DNA of 64,000 bases, from positions 182,059-246,058 of the forward strand of contig NZ_JADEWH010000008.1 of the NCBI RefSeq assembly GCF_015207755.1. The letters run 5' to 3'. Position 1 is the stretch's first letter. Each line of letters starts with the position of its first letter. The notes under the pieces were generated by a model, which searched no databases, was not told the DNA's origin, and worked only from the letters and a program-made list of their open reading frames with translations. The translations under genes and the position numbers were made by a program. This DNA is from Nodularia sp. LEGE 06071 (GTDB lineage Bacteria > Cyanobacteriota > Cyanobacteriia > Cyanobacteriales > Nostocaceae). Shown piece by piece: positions 1 through 8,680 of the stretch.

Positions 1-556
1 CGATTTCCGGAATGAATAATTCCCAAACCCCGGTGGGGCCTTTCCGCATCTGGTGTTTACGTCCGTCCCAGAGGTTGAAATCTCCTAGCAAGGAAACGTT
101 ACGAGCATTGGGGGCCCAAACGGCAAAATAAACACCTTTGACACCCTTGATTTCTGTGGGGTGCGCTCCCATTTTCTCGTATATCCGGTGATGATTGCCT
201 TCGGAAAACAAATGCAAATCAAAGTCTGTCAAATTTGGAGAACGAAAGGCGTAGGGGTCATAAGTGACACGCTCATGTTCGCCTTCTTTGATTCGTAGTT
301 GGTAGTTTGTCAGTTCTGCTACTTCAATTGTGCATTCAAAAAAATGCGGATCATGTACTGTCTGCATCGGGTATTCCTGACGTTGCTCAGGCAGAACTAC
401 CCATGCGGCACTGGCATTTGGTAGGTAGGCTCGCACAGCCCAGACTTTTTTGCCATTTTGTTCTATGCAATGAGAACCTAGTATTTCAAAGGGATCGTGA
501 TGCTGATTCCCTACTATACGGTTAACCTGTTCTGGGACAATTGTGGTCATGGACAT
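1..556 (-). CDS. glgB: 1,4-alpha-glucan branching enzyme, N-terminal part (runs off the left edge)
   Basis: Only the first ~185 residues are present. Glycogen branching enzyme cuts alpha-1,4 glucan chains and rejoins them as alpha-1,6 branches in the cytoplasm. The visible part begins MSMTTIVPEQVNRIV, followed by a segment reading HHDPFEILGSH, which is the usual start of cyanobacterial GlgB, and later VWAPNARNVSLLGDFN, the conserved CBM48 carbohydrate-binding module. The catalytic GH13 barrel lies outside the window. Two in-frame ATGs (554-556 and 548-550) are possible starts; no strong ribosome site separates them and the first matches the family's usual N-terminus. The next gene upstream on this strand starts 566 bp away. 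Confidence 0.93.
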   Translation of the reverse strand, partial: MSMTTIVPEQVNRIVGNQHHDPFEILGSHCIEQNGKKVWAVRAYLPNASAAWVVLPEQRQEYPMQTVHDPHFFECTIEVAELTNYQLRIKEGEHERVTYDPYAFRSPNLTDFDLHLFSEGNHHRIYEKMGAHPTEIKGVKGVYFAVWAPNARNVSLLGDFNLWDGRKHQMRKGPTGVWELFIPEI

Positions 557-780
557 GAAGCTACCTACATCTAAATAAAGTAATTGAATGATATACTGTC
601 GCCGCTGACCTGATTGAGTACAGCGTGGTTTTGCTCAGAAAAAACTAAGTTTATGGTTCTAAATATACTCTTTACATTTATTTGTAATTTCTTCGCCACC
701 GTTATCGTACATCACAATGAGGCATCAATTTTTTCAGGATGATCGGGTGATGGGTAACTAAGCATACAAGAGTGCGTTTG

Positions 781-1122
781 TCAAATATCTAAAAACGGAA
801 AAATTTGTAGTAAGGCTTTACGTAACTGTATGAGGTAAATAGTTTGCCGCAAATCGGCACTCAGTTTGGGTGGAGGACTGACTTGTAGCTGTTCTTGTAG
901 TTCTGCGTATTCGGCAGCATTGAGGGGTTTGCCATCAACAGGCGATCGCGCGTCTATAATAATTTCTGTCCGCAGTATTTCTTCGGGTATATCTTCAGGC
1001 GGTGGTAATGCTACTACAGGTGTACCCCAATAGCTGGTTAACCACACCAGAATGCTAGTGCTGACTATCAAAACCCCAAAGACTATTTTTTTTCTCCCTA
1101 TCCCCGTCATCTCAACCCTCAC
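781..1122 (-). CDS. small membrane-anchored hypothetical protein
   Basis: The protein has 113 residues with one N-terminal hydrophobic segment (about residues 11-31), then a proline-rich linker (PPPEDIPEEILRTEI) and a soluble C-terminal tail, so it is probably a single-pass membrane or secreted protein. No catalytic motif is visible and I do not recognise a family. Its start overlaps the end of the GST-like gene by 11 bp, so the two are almost certainly translated from one message. The overlap suggests, but does not prove, a shared role. Confidence 0.7.
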   Translation of the reverse strand: MRVEMTGIGRKKIVFGVLIVSTSILVWLTSYWGTPVVALPPPEDIPEEILRTEIIIDARSPVDGKPLNAAEYAELQEQLQVSPPPKLSADLRQTIYLIQLRKALLQIFPFLDI

Positions 1123-1789
1123 TCAGCCCCGGCGGTAATGGTTCATAACACAGTTGATGGACTTGCACAATGCGTTCAAATAACCAGGGATATCCTTGAC
1201 GATACTGGGGAATGAGTGCTAGAGGACTCAGCAGGGCAGCGGCGGCAATATCTGCGACACTTAGCTGATTTCCTACCAAGTAATCATTTTTTTGCCAGCG
1301 GATAGATAACTCTGACAACGCAGTCACAAGTCTATTTTTAGCTAATTCTACACTAGCTTTGTTGATGCCATATTGTTGGCGCACGACTGAGATGACTGTT
1401 TGGCTCAGTAATGAAGGGTCAATCTGCTTGCCAACGCCAGCGCGAAACTGATAATATACAAACCTTGTGGCTGTACCGATGCTTTCATCCAACCAATCCT
1501 CTAGCATCAAAGCTTCTGTTTGCTGTTCATTGTCAGGTAAGAATAAAGATGGTTCTGTTTGGTAAGTTTCCAGAAACTTGAAAATTTCAGTAGAATCAGC
1601 GATCGCATTTGGTTGACCTTCCATTTGTGGTAACAAAACCGGCAAAGTCTTCAAACCAGTTAGCGGCTTAACTCGCAGGATATGCAACCCAGGAGTCAGA
1701 TTTTCAGTTTTATAATTAATTTGCTTATAGCCTAGCCCTAGTCGGGCTTTGCGACAATAATGAGATGTACTAAATTGCAGTAGCAACAT
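1112..1789 (-). CDS. glutathione S-transferase family protein
   Basis: The protein has 225 residues, the usual GST length. The N-terminal thioredoxin-fold half (residues ~1-75) carries SHYCRKARLGL, where a cysteine sits at the place of the catalytic residue, as in Cys-type GSTs, and a TLPVLLP segment with the cis-proline that contacts glutathione, followed by a typical glutathione gamma-glutamyl contact (DSTEIFKFLE). The all-helical C-terminal half ends with YLVGNQLSVADIAAAALLSPL, the conserved N-capping motif of GST helix 6. Substrate is unknown. It is the upstream member of a two-gene unit with the small membrane protein that overlaps its 3' end. Confidence 0.85.
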   Translation of the reverse strand: MLLLQFSTSHYCRKARLGLGYKQINYKTENLTPGLHILRVKPLTGLKTLPVLLPQMEGQPNAIADSTEIFKFLETYQTEPSLFLPDNEQQTEALMLEDWLDESIGTATRFVYYQFRAGVGKQIDPSLLSQTVISVVRQQYGINKASVELAKNRLVTALSELSIRWQKNDYLVGNQLSVADIAAAALLSPLALIPQYRQGYPWLFERIVQVHQLCYEPLPPGLSEG

Positions 1790-1885
1790 AAAACTACTTT
1801 CTCTGAAAATAACGAATAAATTTTATCTGCTTAACTGCTAAATCTTTAAAGGAAGTATTTTTAATTAACAATAATCCCAAGAATA

Positions 1886-1974
1886 GGACTGACGCAAGAT
1901 GATGAAATAACAAACCACGGTAGCCGCAGAGAACACCGTGGAATGAGAGTTTCAGATAGTTCCTGCGTAAGTCC
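1886..1974. repeat. MITE-like element with ~11-bp terminal inverted repeats and internal hairpin
   Basis: The left end reads GGACTGACGCA and the right end TGCGTAAGTCC, whose reverse complement is GGACTTACGCA, so the termini match at 10 of 11 bases. Inside, CCACGGT (1915-1921) pairs with ACCGTGG (1935-1941). The element has no coding capacity; a 70-codon frame across it is a by-product of the repeat. It lies upstream of the GST gene. Confidence 0.6.
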
Positions 1975-2160
1975 AAAACAGGACACTTGGTTGCAGATGA
2001 AACCATGTTTACCAGTATCCTTGACCTGCCGCCTTAAATAAAGGTGTTACTCCACTGAACCAAAAGATACTGTATACTCGCCCAAAATTAAATTAACTGA
2101 ATTTTTGTAGTAAATTACACCATTCGTAAGTTTTTTGGGCGCGATTTTTACTGGGAAAAT

Positions 2161-2340
2161 TTATGGAGTATTGCCGGGTGTAGGGGCAGGAACAGGGGCA
2201 GGGGTAGCACCGTCAGTCGGCTCACCAGGAGCCGGAGTAGCAGGTGGAGCCGCACCAGGCTCAGGAGTAGGTTCACAGGCTCCCAGAACGGTAGCCAGAC
2301 CTAACATTAAAACAAAACCAAACATTTTTCTTTTCATCAT
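2161..2340 (-). CDS. very small Pro/Ala-rich lipoprotein
   Basis: From the start at 2340 the product is about 59 residues. MMKRKMFGFVLMLGLATVLGAC is a lipoprotein signal peptide with an LGAC lipobox; the mature part after the cysteine is almost only Pro, Ala, Gly, Thr and Glu (EPTPEPGAAPPATPAPGEP), hence an unstructured lipid-anchored peptide. The start is set by a clear AGAGGAG site (on the minus strand, just right of 2340) 3-4 bases before the double ATG; a longer reading from 2373 would bury the signal peptide and has no such site. Similar tiny lipoproteins are common in cyanobacteria; function unknown. Confidence 0.65.
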   Translation of the reverse strand: MMKRKMFGFVLMLGLATVLGACEPTPEPGAAPPATPAPGEPTDGATPAPVPAPTPGNTP

Positions 2341-2373
2341 AAACTCCTCTTTCACCAAATAATGGCGCTCCAA

Positions 2374-2824
2374 AAAAAAGTCGCCTGTTGAATAAGATAA
2401 CCTATTTGTTGCGAATTTTTTAAATGCCTGGTGCCGAGATTTAGAAAAGCAACACTTTAGGTTGATTTTTTTGAGTTTAGTTATTATGCAGTAGACTGAT
2501 CAATCTCCTTGGTTAAGGACTACAGTAACCAGAGAGCCGAATGTCTATGAATAAATTTGCTAGATAACCAAGACATCACATTCTAAATTATTTCTTTTCC
2601 GAGGGTCTTGCCGCTTACTGCCTCCTGTTGCCATACTTTAAAGGTAATATTGTTGCTTACTGATTATAAGTATTACAATACCCAGCTAATGCCATCATTA
2701 GTGTAGTTACCTATCAGAACACTTAAAAGGGTGTTTGGTGTACTGATGACACAGAACACGATTCTCACCTGAGCCAAAACAGGCAAACAAACTCAAACAC
2801 AGTATTCTCAATCTAAAAATATTT
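2374..2824. other. gene-free stretch upstream of the ftsL-like gene
   Basis: About 450 bp of AT-rich DNA between the divergent lipoprotein and ftsL-like genes. It must hold both promoters. I see no RNA gene, repeat array or convincing open frame in it; a 119-codon minus-strand frame that begins inside the ftsL-like gene and runs into it is a shadow. Confidence 0.5.
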
Positions 2825-3514
2825 ATGGCTGTTGTTCGTAAATCAGCTGTTTCTACCACAGGTACTTGGTTCCGGCGAAATTCTCCCCCATCTGTAGGGA
2901 AGCGGCGCTCCATGCGTCTAGAATCAACCGTTGGGAGTACATCTACACTTGCAGATGAAACTTTGCCAGTATCCTCAAAAAGACAACGGCGTGCTTCAAA
3001 AAAGTTATCAATTTCTACCACCAATGGATTGCTAGAGGTATCTAAACAACCAGTCTCCCATCTCAAAACTCAGTCAAATACAACAACGCCGAAAAATCTC
3101 AAGTCAGGCGGAGGCAGTTTGCCTGTGATGCCTACTTCTGGAGCCGCACCGTTTTGGTTACTACGTTTGTACACCTCACATCGTTATTCCTCCGTTGTGA
3201 CGTTTTTATTGGTGCTAGCAACTCTATTTGTTTATGGTTGGACAGTGTATTCTCAAGAACTGTGGGGTCAGGGATATAACAGGCTGCAAAACCTGCAACT
3301 TCATGAACGGCAGTTAACCACAACCAACGCCACCCTCAAAAACAAAATGGCTGAGGAAGCAGAACAAGAAGCAGCTGGGCTAGTGTCACCAACACCAGCA
3401 AGGACAATTTTTTTACCCTCAGCATCTCCATCTGATAGTTCTGATGCCAAACCCCTGAGTACACAACCAAATCTGGAAACTCAGCAAAACTCGCCCTCGC
3501 CACTAGGATATTAG
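2825..3514 (+). CDS. FtsL-like cell division protein
   Basis: The protein has 229 residues. It has a long basic cytoplasmic N-terminus (residues 1-~118, rich in Arg/Lys/Ser/Thr), one transmembrane helix (~121-142, starting YSSVVTFLLVLATLFVYGW) and a short periplasmic coiled-coil-like stretch (ELWGQGYNRLQNLQLHERQL) followed by a Pro/Ser-rich tail. This topology plus its position directly before ftsI is what is expected of FtsL, which forms the FtsQLB scaffold that activates the septal synthase. Sequence identity to FtsL is always weak, so the name rests mostly on topology and context. Stop to ftsI start is 95 bp, so the pair may be co-transcribed. Confidence 0.7.
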   Translation: MAVVRKSAVSTTGTWFRRNSPPSVGKRRSMRLESTVGSTSTLADETLPVSSKRQRRASKKLSISTTNGLLEVSKQPVSHLKTQSNTTTPKNLKSGGGSLPVMPTSGAAPFWLLRLYTSHRYSSVVTFLLVLATLFVYGWTVYSQELWGQGYNRLQNLQLHERQLTTTNATLKNKMAEEAEQEAAGLVSPTPARTIFLPSASPSDSSDAKPLSTQPNLETQQNSPSPLGY

Positions 3515-3609
3515 AGCAGTGATCAGTTATCCCAGCCGGATTTCCACCGAAGTCCGATTTCTGGCGGTAACTGCTTACTGCTCACTGATTTTTAATACTG
3601 AGCAGGTAA

Positions 3610-5454
3610 ATGCAGAAGTCACCGAGTAAATTAAAATTTAGAAATTTTCGGAATCCAGCATTTAGAAGGCGAGAGCAGCCTTCTCTGTTAGGGTTTATGC
3701 AGAGGTTTAAGTTTACCTCTAATACTTCAGACCAGATAGGAAATACTAAATCCCGACTATTCGTGATCTGGGGGCTATTAATGGCCGCCGGGTTGGGGCT
3801 AGCAATAAATTTGTATCAGTTGCAGATTGTCCAGGGATCAAAGTTAACGCAAAGGGCGCGCAACCAGCAAATGGTGAAATTACGACCTTTCGTTCCCCGT
3901 CGCCTAGTGGTAGATCGCAGTAACAATGTCTTAGCAGTTGACCGCCCTGTCTATACCTTGTATGCCCATCCCAAGCTGTTTAATCAGTCTAATCAACAAA
4001 TGGCAGAACGGCTGGCTCCCATACTGGACAAAACCCCCGCTGAGTTAGTGAAAACTTTTCAAAGCCGAAATAGTGGAATTACAGTGGCTTCGGCTCTCCC
4101 GGAAGTCAGCGCGGAGCGCGTGAAATCATTGCGCTTAAATGGCTTGGAATTGATTCAACAATACTCCCGATATTACCCGCAAAAGAATGTGGTTGCAGAC
4201 GTAGTAGGCTACGTAAATATGGACCGTCAAGGTCAGGCGGGTGTGGAATACAGTCAAGAAAAGTTATTAGAACGTTCGGTGCAGACAGTGCAGCTGAGTC
4301 GGGCGGGTAATGGGAGACTGCTGCCAAATCATGCACCGGAAGGATTTCTCAATTTTGACGACCTGCGGCTGCAACTAACTATTGATAGCCGTTTGCAAAG
4401 GGTCGCCCGGACAGCTCTCCAAGCACAGATGGAGAAGTTTCAGGCTAAACGTGGGGCGGTGATTGTGATGGATGCCTCAAATGGTTCTTTATTAGCTCTG
4501 ACTTCTTATCCTACCTATAACCCCAATGAATACTCCAAAGCTGATATTTCTTTGTTTAAAAACTGGACAGTGGCTGATCTTTATGAGCCGGGATCGACTT
4601 TCAAGCCGTTGAATGTGGCGATCGCTTTAGAAAATGGTGCCATTAAAGCAGATGATGTGTTTAATGATCCCGGTTCTATTCAGATAGGTAAACACACCAT
4701 CAGAAATGCCGGACTTAATAGTCATGGAAACATCAACATTGCGAAAATACTGCAAACTTCTAGCAATATTGGCATGGTGCGAATCATTCAACGGATGAAG
4801 CCTTCGCTCTATTACAACTGGCTGGAACGCTTAGGACTAGGGCAAACCATTGAGACAGATTTACCCTTTGAAGTTCGGGGACAGATCAAAGGTCAAAAAG
4901 AGTTTCTCGGTTCGCCCATTGAAGCAGCAACTACATCCTTTGGGCAAGGCTTCTCTGTGACACCGTTACAGTTGGTGCAAATGCATGGCGCTTTAGCCAA
5001 TGGTGGTAAATTAGTCACACCCCATGTAGTACAAGGTTTAGTGGATACCAAAGGGCAGATGCATTATCCACCCAATCTGCCCACACCACGCCAAATTTTC
5101 TCAGCCGCCACAGCCCAAACCGTTGTGGAAATGATGGAAACTGTTGTATTAGAAGGTACTGGCAATGCGGCACAAATTCCGGGTTATCGCATTGCTGGTA
5201 AAACAGGCACATCTCAAAAAGCTAGTCCTAATGGGGGTTATATTCCCGGTGCTAGAATTACCAGTTTCGTGAGTATCTTGCCAGTAGAATCTCCCCGCTA
5301 TGTGGTTTTTGCCGTAGCAGATGAGCCAAAAGGGGCAAATGCTTACGGTTCTACCGTAGCCGCACCAATTGTCAAAGCCGTAATGGAAGCGTTGATTCCC
5401 ATTGAAGGGATTCCGCCAAGTCAGCAAATTAAGTCAGACTCTCAATCAAAATAG
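3610..5454 (+). CDS. ftsI: peptidoglycan D,D-transpeptidase (class B PBP), division type
   Basis: The 614-residue protein cross-links septal peptidoglycan. A cytoplasmic tail is followed by one membrane helix (~residues 50-70, IWGLLMAAGLGLAINLYQLQ), the PBP dimer domain (RRLVVDRSNNVLAVD motif), and the transpeptidase domain with all three active-site motifs: STFK (S329-K332, nucleophile S329), SSN (S384-N386), and KTGT (K531-T534). Length is normal. The gene follows the ftsL-like gene in the same direction, fitting a small division cluster. No PASTA domains are seen at the C-terminus. Confidence 0.93.
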   Translation: MQKSPSKLKFRNFRNPAFRRREQPSLLGFMQRFKFTSNTSDQIGNTKSRLFVIWGLLMAAGLGLAINLYQLQIVQGSKLTQRARNQQMVKLRPFVPRRLVVDRSNNVLAVDRPVYTLYAHPKLFNQSNQQMAERLAPILDKTPAELVKTFQSRNSGITVASALPEVSAERVKSLRLNGLELIQQYSRYYPQKNVVADVVGYVNMDRQGQAGVEYSQEKLLERSVQTVQLSRAGNGRLLPNHAPEGFLNFDDLRLQLTIDSRLQRVARTALQAQMEKFQAKRGAVIVMDASNGSLLALTSYPTYNPNEYSKADISLFKNWTVADLYEPGSTFKPLNVAIALENGAIKADDVFNDPGSIQIGKHTIRNAGLNSHGNINIAKILQTSSNIGMVRIIQRMKPSLYYNWLERLGLGQTIETDLPFEVRGQIKGQKEFLGSPIEAATTSFGQGFSVTPLQLVQMHGALANGGKLVTPHVVQGLVDTKGQMHYPPNLPTPRQIFSAATAQTVVEMMETVVLEGTGNAAQIPGYRIAGKTGTSQKASPNGGYIPGARITSFVSILPVESPRYVVFAVADEPKGANAYGSTVAAPIVKAVMEALIPIEGIPPSQQIKSDSQSK

Positions 5455-5539
5455 TCAATAGATTCGGGATTGCCAAAATTTAAATTATTGATCCCTAGAA
5501 TGGTTGAAAATAAATTCTGATAGCATCTGACAAATCCTG

Positions 5540-6262
5540 TTGTTCCCGATACTTGATATGGACAAATCGCCCCCCAAGCAGCTGCTCGAAAGTATTTATC
5601 AGCAACTACTGCCTAGCTTACAAATTGAAAGTGTCAATCCCCATAATCCCATCAAGGTTAACTATCTTCCTCAACCCTGGGAGCTGCTGGGCGCAGGAAA
5701 TTATGCCGTAGTAGTCTATCACCCTGACTACCCTGACTCTGTAGTCAAGATTTATGCCCCAGGAAGGCCAGGCTATGAAGAGGAAGTAGAAGTCTACCGT
5801 CGTCTAGGTTCTCATCGGGCGTTCTCTGAGTGTTTCTATGCCAAAGATAACTTTTTAGTCTTGAAACGGCTTTATGGAACGACCCTCTACGATTGTATGC
5901 ACTTGGGTTTACCTATTCCCAAGCAAGTAATCCGGGATATTGATGCAGCTCTTAACTATGCCCAAAATCAGGGACTCCAACCTCATGATGTCCACGGTCG
6001 GAATGTGATGATGCAGGAAGGGAGAGGATTAGTTGTAGATATCTCAGATTTTCTCCATGTAGAAACCTGCTCAAAGTGGAACGACCTGAAAAAGGCTTAT
6101 TACTGGTTCTATCTTCCGGTGTTGTACCCACTTCGACTGCGCGTGCCAAAATCTGCCTTAAATATCATCCGCAAATCTTATCGTATAGGAACTTCTCTCA
6201 AAAAGTCCTTTGGTCAACTAGTCAAAAGATTACTTAAGTTTAGATTAAATGGTCGAAGTTAA
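5540..6262 (+). CDS. protein-kinase-fold protein (RIO/LPS-kinase-like)
   Basis: The 240-residue protein carries a reduced kinase fold. LLGAGNYAVVVYHP looks like a glycine-rich loop, VVKIYAPG supplies the VxK lysine, HDVHGRNVMM is the catalytic loop (Asp replaced in the first position of HxD by an HDV-HGxN arrangement) and VVDISDF takes the place of the DFG motif. This pattern fits the RIO/Kdo-kinase-like branch rather than Hanks-type Ser/Thr kinases. Substrate is unknown. Residues ~180-240 are basic and may bind membrane or nucleic acid. It lies 85 bp after ftsI and could be read through from it. Confidence 0.65.
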   Translation: MFPILDMDKSPPKQLLESIYQQLLPSLQIESVNPHNPIKVNYLPQPWELLGAGNYAVVVYHPDYPDSVVKIYAPGRPGYEEEVEVYRRLGSHRAFSECFYAKDNFLVLKRLYGTTLYDCMHLGLPIPKQVIRDIDAALNYAQNQGLQPHDVHGRNVMMQEGRGLVVDISDFLHVETCSKWNDLKKAYYWFYLPVLYPLRLRVPKSALNIIRKSYRIGTSLKKSFGQLVKRLLKFRLNGRS

Positions 6263-6273
6263 AGGAAAAAAAG

Positions 6274-6301
6274 AGGAAGTCTGATTGAAACCAGACTTCC
6301 T
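6274..6301 (-). terminator. Rho-independent terminator (minus strand)
   Basis: AGGAAGTCTG (6274-6283) pairs with CAGACTTCCT (6292-6301) in a perfect 10-bp stem with an 8-nt loop. Read on the minus strand it is followed by a run of seven T. It lies 120 bp downstream of the GCS-like gene and between convergent genes, so it probably ends that transcript. Confidence 0.75.
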
Positions 6302-6343
6302 GGGAGTATTACTTCACCTGCCAATCAGACGGGGAAATATAGC

Positions 6344-6371
6344 AAAAGTCAAAAGTCAAAAGTCAAAAGTG
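6344..6371. repeat. heptamer tandem repeat (AAAAGTC), STRR type
   Basis: Three exact copies of AAAAGTC (6344-6364) and a fourth AAAAGTG. Seven-base tandem repeats of this kind (STRRs) are known from heterocystous cyanobacteria. Confidence 0.8.
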
Positions 6372-6420
6372 ACTGGGTTTTAGAATTTTGCCATGCCCTA
6401 ACTACCTTGGCTGTTACTTA

Positions 6421-7524
6421 CTATCCTTGATAAGTCTGTTGGAGTGCTGCTTCTATAGAACCTACACGTTGGTAAGCCTCTATTAGTTGATGGGATTTAG
6501 TTTTGCGCTTTGCCAGCATATCTTTTAATGGAGTTAATAAATCCACATCTGAATCATCGCCCAGGGAAACTTCAGCTACTTCTAAAAGCTGGGCAGCATG
6601 AGCAAAAATATCGGCATTATCAAAGCCTTCTTTTGCAGAAATCTGGTGTAAATCTGCATCAGGTATAGTTGCTCTCCCTAATAAAGTTTTATCTAATATC
6701 AAACCTTTTAATAATGCCAACAAAGCCCCATAGATAGAAAAATCATCACAACTATCACAAGCTTTAAATTCAATGCGTCCCACTTCAGCCGGAATGCGGG
6801 CAATTTTTGTTAATGAAGGGATACTACTAATTAGCTGTTCTTGGTTCTCCACAAACACGAGCGCTGCGGATCTTTTTCCAGTTCTGACAAAAGTTCGTAC
6901 TGATAAACCATCCCATAATCCCCCATTATAAAAAGGAGAACTATAACTAAAAGGAACGATATAAGGACTGTAATAAGTTAACTTTTTACCAATATCAATC
7001 ACATTTTCAATTGGTAAGTCTGCCACTGAAATATTTAAATCTGGCCCATAAGTCACCATGTAAATATTAGCAGTGCTTTCGTCTGGATAGGTCTGTAGCT
7101 GTTGGAGTTCATATTCATTTAAAGGGGGTTGAGGCTCAAATACAGTCTTATGGGGGTTAAAACTCGTTAAAACTGCTGAAAAACCGTAGCCAATCGCTAC
7201 TTCCCGCAGTAAGTCAAAACTTTCGGATAATTCAGTTAAAGCGCCTTGAATATCAGAGTGGATAGTGGTTCTGATTTCGATACCTTTAGGTAGACAGTCA
7301 ATCACCTTGTCAGAATCAGCAAATCTTTCAAATCCTTCGATGTACCATCTCTTTTGCCTAATCCCCGCATCACCAACCCGCAATTGTGCATAATCGTTGG
7401 GGTATGTGGGCAGTTTTTCCACAATTTGATCAAAGTCAGCGAATTTAGTCTCGGAAAAATCAGCAAATTTTCCTGACTGGTTAAGGAAAGCGACTTCATG
7501 CTCAATGCCAAAATAAAATTTCAT
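6421..7524 (-). CDS. glutamate-cysteine-ligase-like enzyme (GCS2 superfamily)
   Basis: The 367-residue protein begins MKFYFGIEHEVAFL, matching the G-x-E-x-E start of the carboxylate-amine ligase/glutamate-cysteine ligase superfamily, in which the two Glu bind Mg-ATP. Further support is GIEIRTTIHSD (a conserved E-x-R strand) and VGRIEFKACDSCDDFSIYGALLALLKGL, the typical RxEFR/xxD region near the C-terminus. These enzymes join an amine to the gamma- or other carboxylate of an amino acid. It is not the usual cyanobacterial GshA, which as I recall starts differently, so the exact substrates are uncertain. An AAGGA site lies 5 bases before the ATG. A strong terminator lies downstream. Confidence 0.7.
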   Translation of the reverse strand: MKFYFGIEHEVAFLNQSGKFADFSETKFADFDQIVEKLPTYPNDYAQLRVGDAGIRQKRWYIEGFERFADSDKVIDCLPKGIEIRTTIHSDIQGALTELSESFDLLREVAIGYGFSAVLTSFNPHKTVFEPQPPLNEYELQQLQTYPDESTANIYMVTYGPDLNISVADLPIENVIDIGKKLTYYSPYIVPFSYSSPFYNGGLWDGLSVRTFVRTGKRSAALVFVENQEQLISSIPSLTKIARIPAEVGRIEFKACDSCDDFSIYGALLALLKGLILDKTLLGRATIPDADLHQISAKEGFDNADIFAHAAQLLEVAEVSLGDDSDVDLLTPLKDMLAKRKTKSHQLIEAYQRVGSIEAALQQTYQG

Positions 7525-7957
7525 GTATCCTTAATGACAAGTAATTAGGGTTGTCTAGTTAAAGTAGTGCTACTTGCGTCTCATGTAGCAGTCTATCTGA
7601 GATACTTTGGCATTAATTAATCTATCAAATTTGTAGTCAATTGCACTAAATTTTTCTGTGAATTTGGAGTTTGTCATCCGGGTTGATGGGACTGGAAATT
7701 TGCTATTCTGGCGGTAGAGGTGAATTAATCGTGTTTTTGACAGTCCCTGAGATTAAGTGTAGATTTCCTGAAAAATACATCTATTACATAAAATAACGTA
7801 CTATTTTGCAGTTTAAATATAAAAATTCTCAAGATAAATTGGAAATATATTTGATCACGGCTGCTAGGAGGCGATCGCTACTGTCAGCTACGATGACTGT
7901 GTATCATGATCTAAAGTAGCTTAGTATTATTCACCAAGGAACGTTTGAGGCGTGACG
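7525..7957. other. gene-free stretch between divergent genes
   Basis: About 430 bp holding the promoters of the GCS-like gene (leftward) and of the Mo-nitro_C protein gene (rightward). It contains one HIP1 octamer (GCGATCGC, 7871-7878) and otherwise only AT-rich sequence; no small gene is supportable. Confidence 0.5.
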
Positions 7958-8626
7958 ATGACAACAGCCGTTCAATCTCCCTATAGCAGTGAACAGATTA
8001 CCGCTTGGTTACGTGGACTGCTGACAATTGCCTGGGCAGATGGTAACTTTGATCCTGAAGAACAGCAGTTAATTACCAGTCTGACTGAGGATGAATTAGC
8101 TCCAGGAATTTCGTTGGATTCACTAAAAGTAATTCAACCAGAGGAATTAGCTGCAAAGTTGGGTAAAAGAACACCAGCGGCCGAAAATTTTACTCGTACA
8201 GCTGTGATGGTGGCGATCGCTAATGGTACATATTCGCCCAGCGAAGATCAAGTCATGCAGCAGTTGTACACGGCTTTGGAACAGCCCCAAGACATCCTAG
8301 AGTCCTTACGCCACACCCTAGCACCAGCAAAACAGATTTCCACCCTAGCACCAGCAGAAGCACCTCCACAAGATGTACTGTGTCCCCTGCGTGACTGGCT
8401 AGACGGGCTAGAAATCCAAGACCCCAGAGTTGCCAGATTCTTGTGCAGAATGATTCCCTCACAGTGTCCCTTTGAGCGGGATATCACCCTATTTGGGCGC
8501 AAAATTGTACATATTCCGCCATTGTGTCAAATCAACCCATTGTATGAGCAACTAGTGGGTTTACGTTTTCGCGCCCTCTCCTATTTAGCAGATGAATGTG
8601 GTGAGGATATTTCACCATATATTTAG
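7958..8626 (+). CDS. TerB-like / Mo-dependent nitrogenase C-terminus domain protein
   Basis: The protein has about 222 residues. The N-terminal ~110 residues (ITAWLRGLLTIAWADGNFDPEEQQLI...) look like the TerB-type helical, acidic metal-binding domain (DGNFDPEE). The C-terminal ~80 residues (PLRDWLDGLEIQDPRVARFLCRMIPSQCPFER... YLADECGED) match the domain called Mo-dependent nitrogenase C-terminus, a family named from annotation and confined mainly to cyanobacteria; despite the name no nitrogenase activity follows from it. Three Cys are conserved-looking. The ATG at 7958 is preferred to the GTG at 7952 because the GAGG site (7947-7950) is then 7 bases away instead of 1. Confidence 0.75.
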   Translation: MTTAVQSPYSSEQITAWLRGLLTIAWADGNFDPEEQQLITSLTEDELAPGISLDSLKVIQPEELAAKLGKRTPAAENFTRTAVMVAIANGTYSPSEDQVMQQLYTALEQPQDILESLRHTLAPAKQISTLAPAEAPPQDVLCPLRDWLDGLEIQDPRVARFLCRMIPSQCPFERDITLFGRKIVHIPPLCQINPLYEQLVGLRFRALSYLADECGEDISPYI

Positions 8627-8633
8627 TCAATTA

Positions 8634-8661
8634 GTCATTGGTCATTGGTCATTGGTCATTA
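8634..8661. repeat. heptamer tandem repeat (GTCATTG), STRR type
   Basis: Four copies of GTCATTG/GTCATTA from 8634 to 8661, directly after the Mo-nitro_C gene. Its unit is the reverse complement of the array at 9047-9081, so the two arrays bracket the S23-type gene in inverted orientation. Confidence 0.85.
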
Positions 8662-8680
8662 GCATTAGTTAAGTAGGATA

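Noticed and set aside
1794..2006. 70-codon minus-strand frame
   Set aside because: It lies across the MITE-like element (1886-1974), has no ribosome site and its sequence is accounted for by the repeat.
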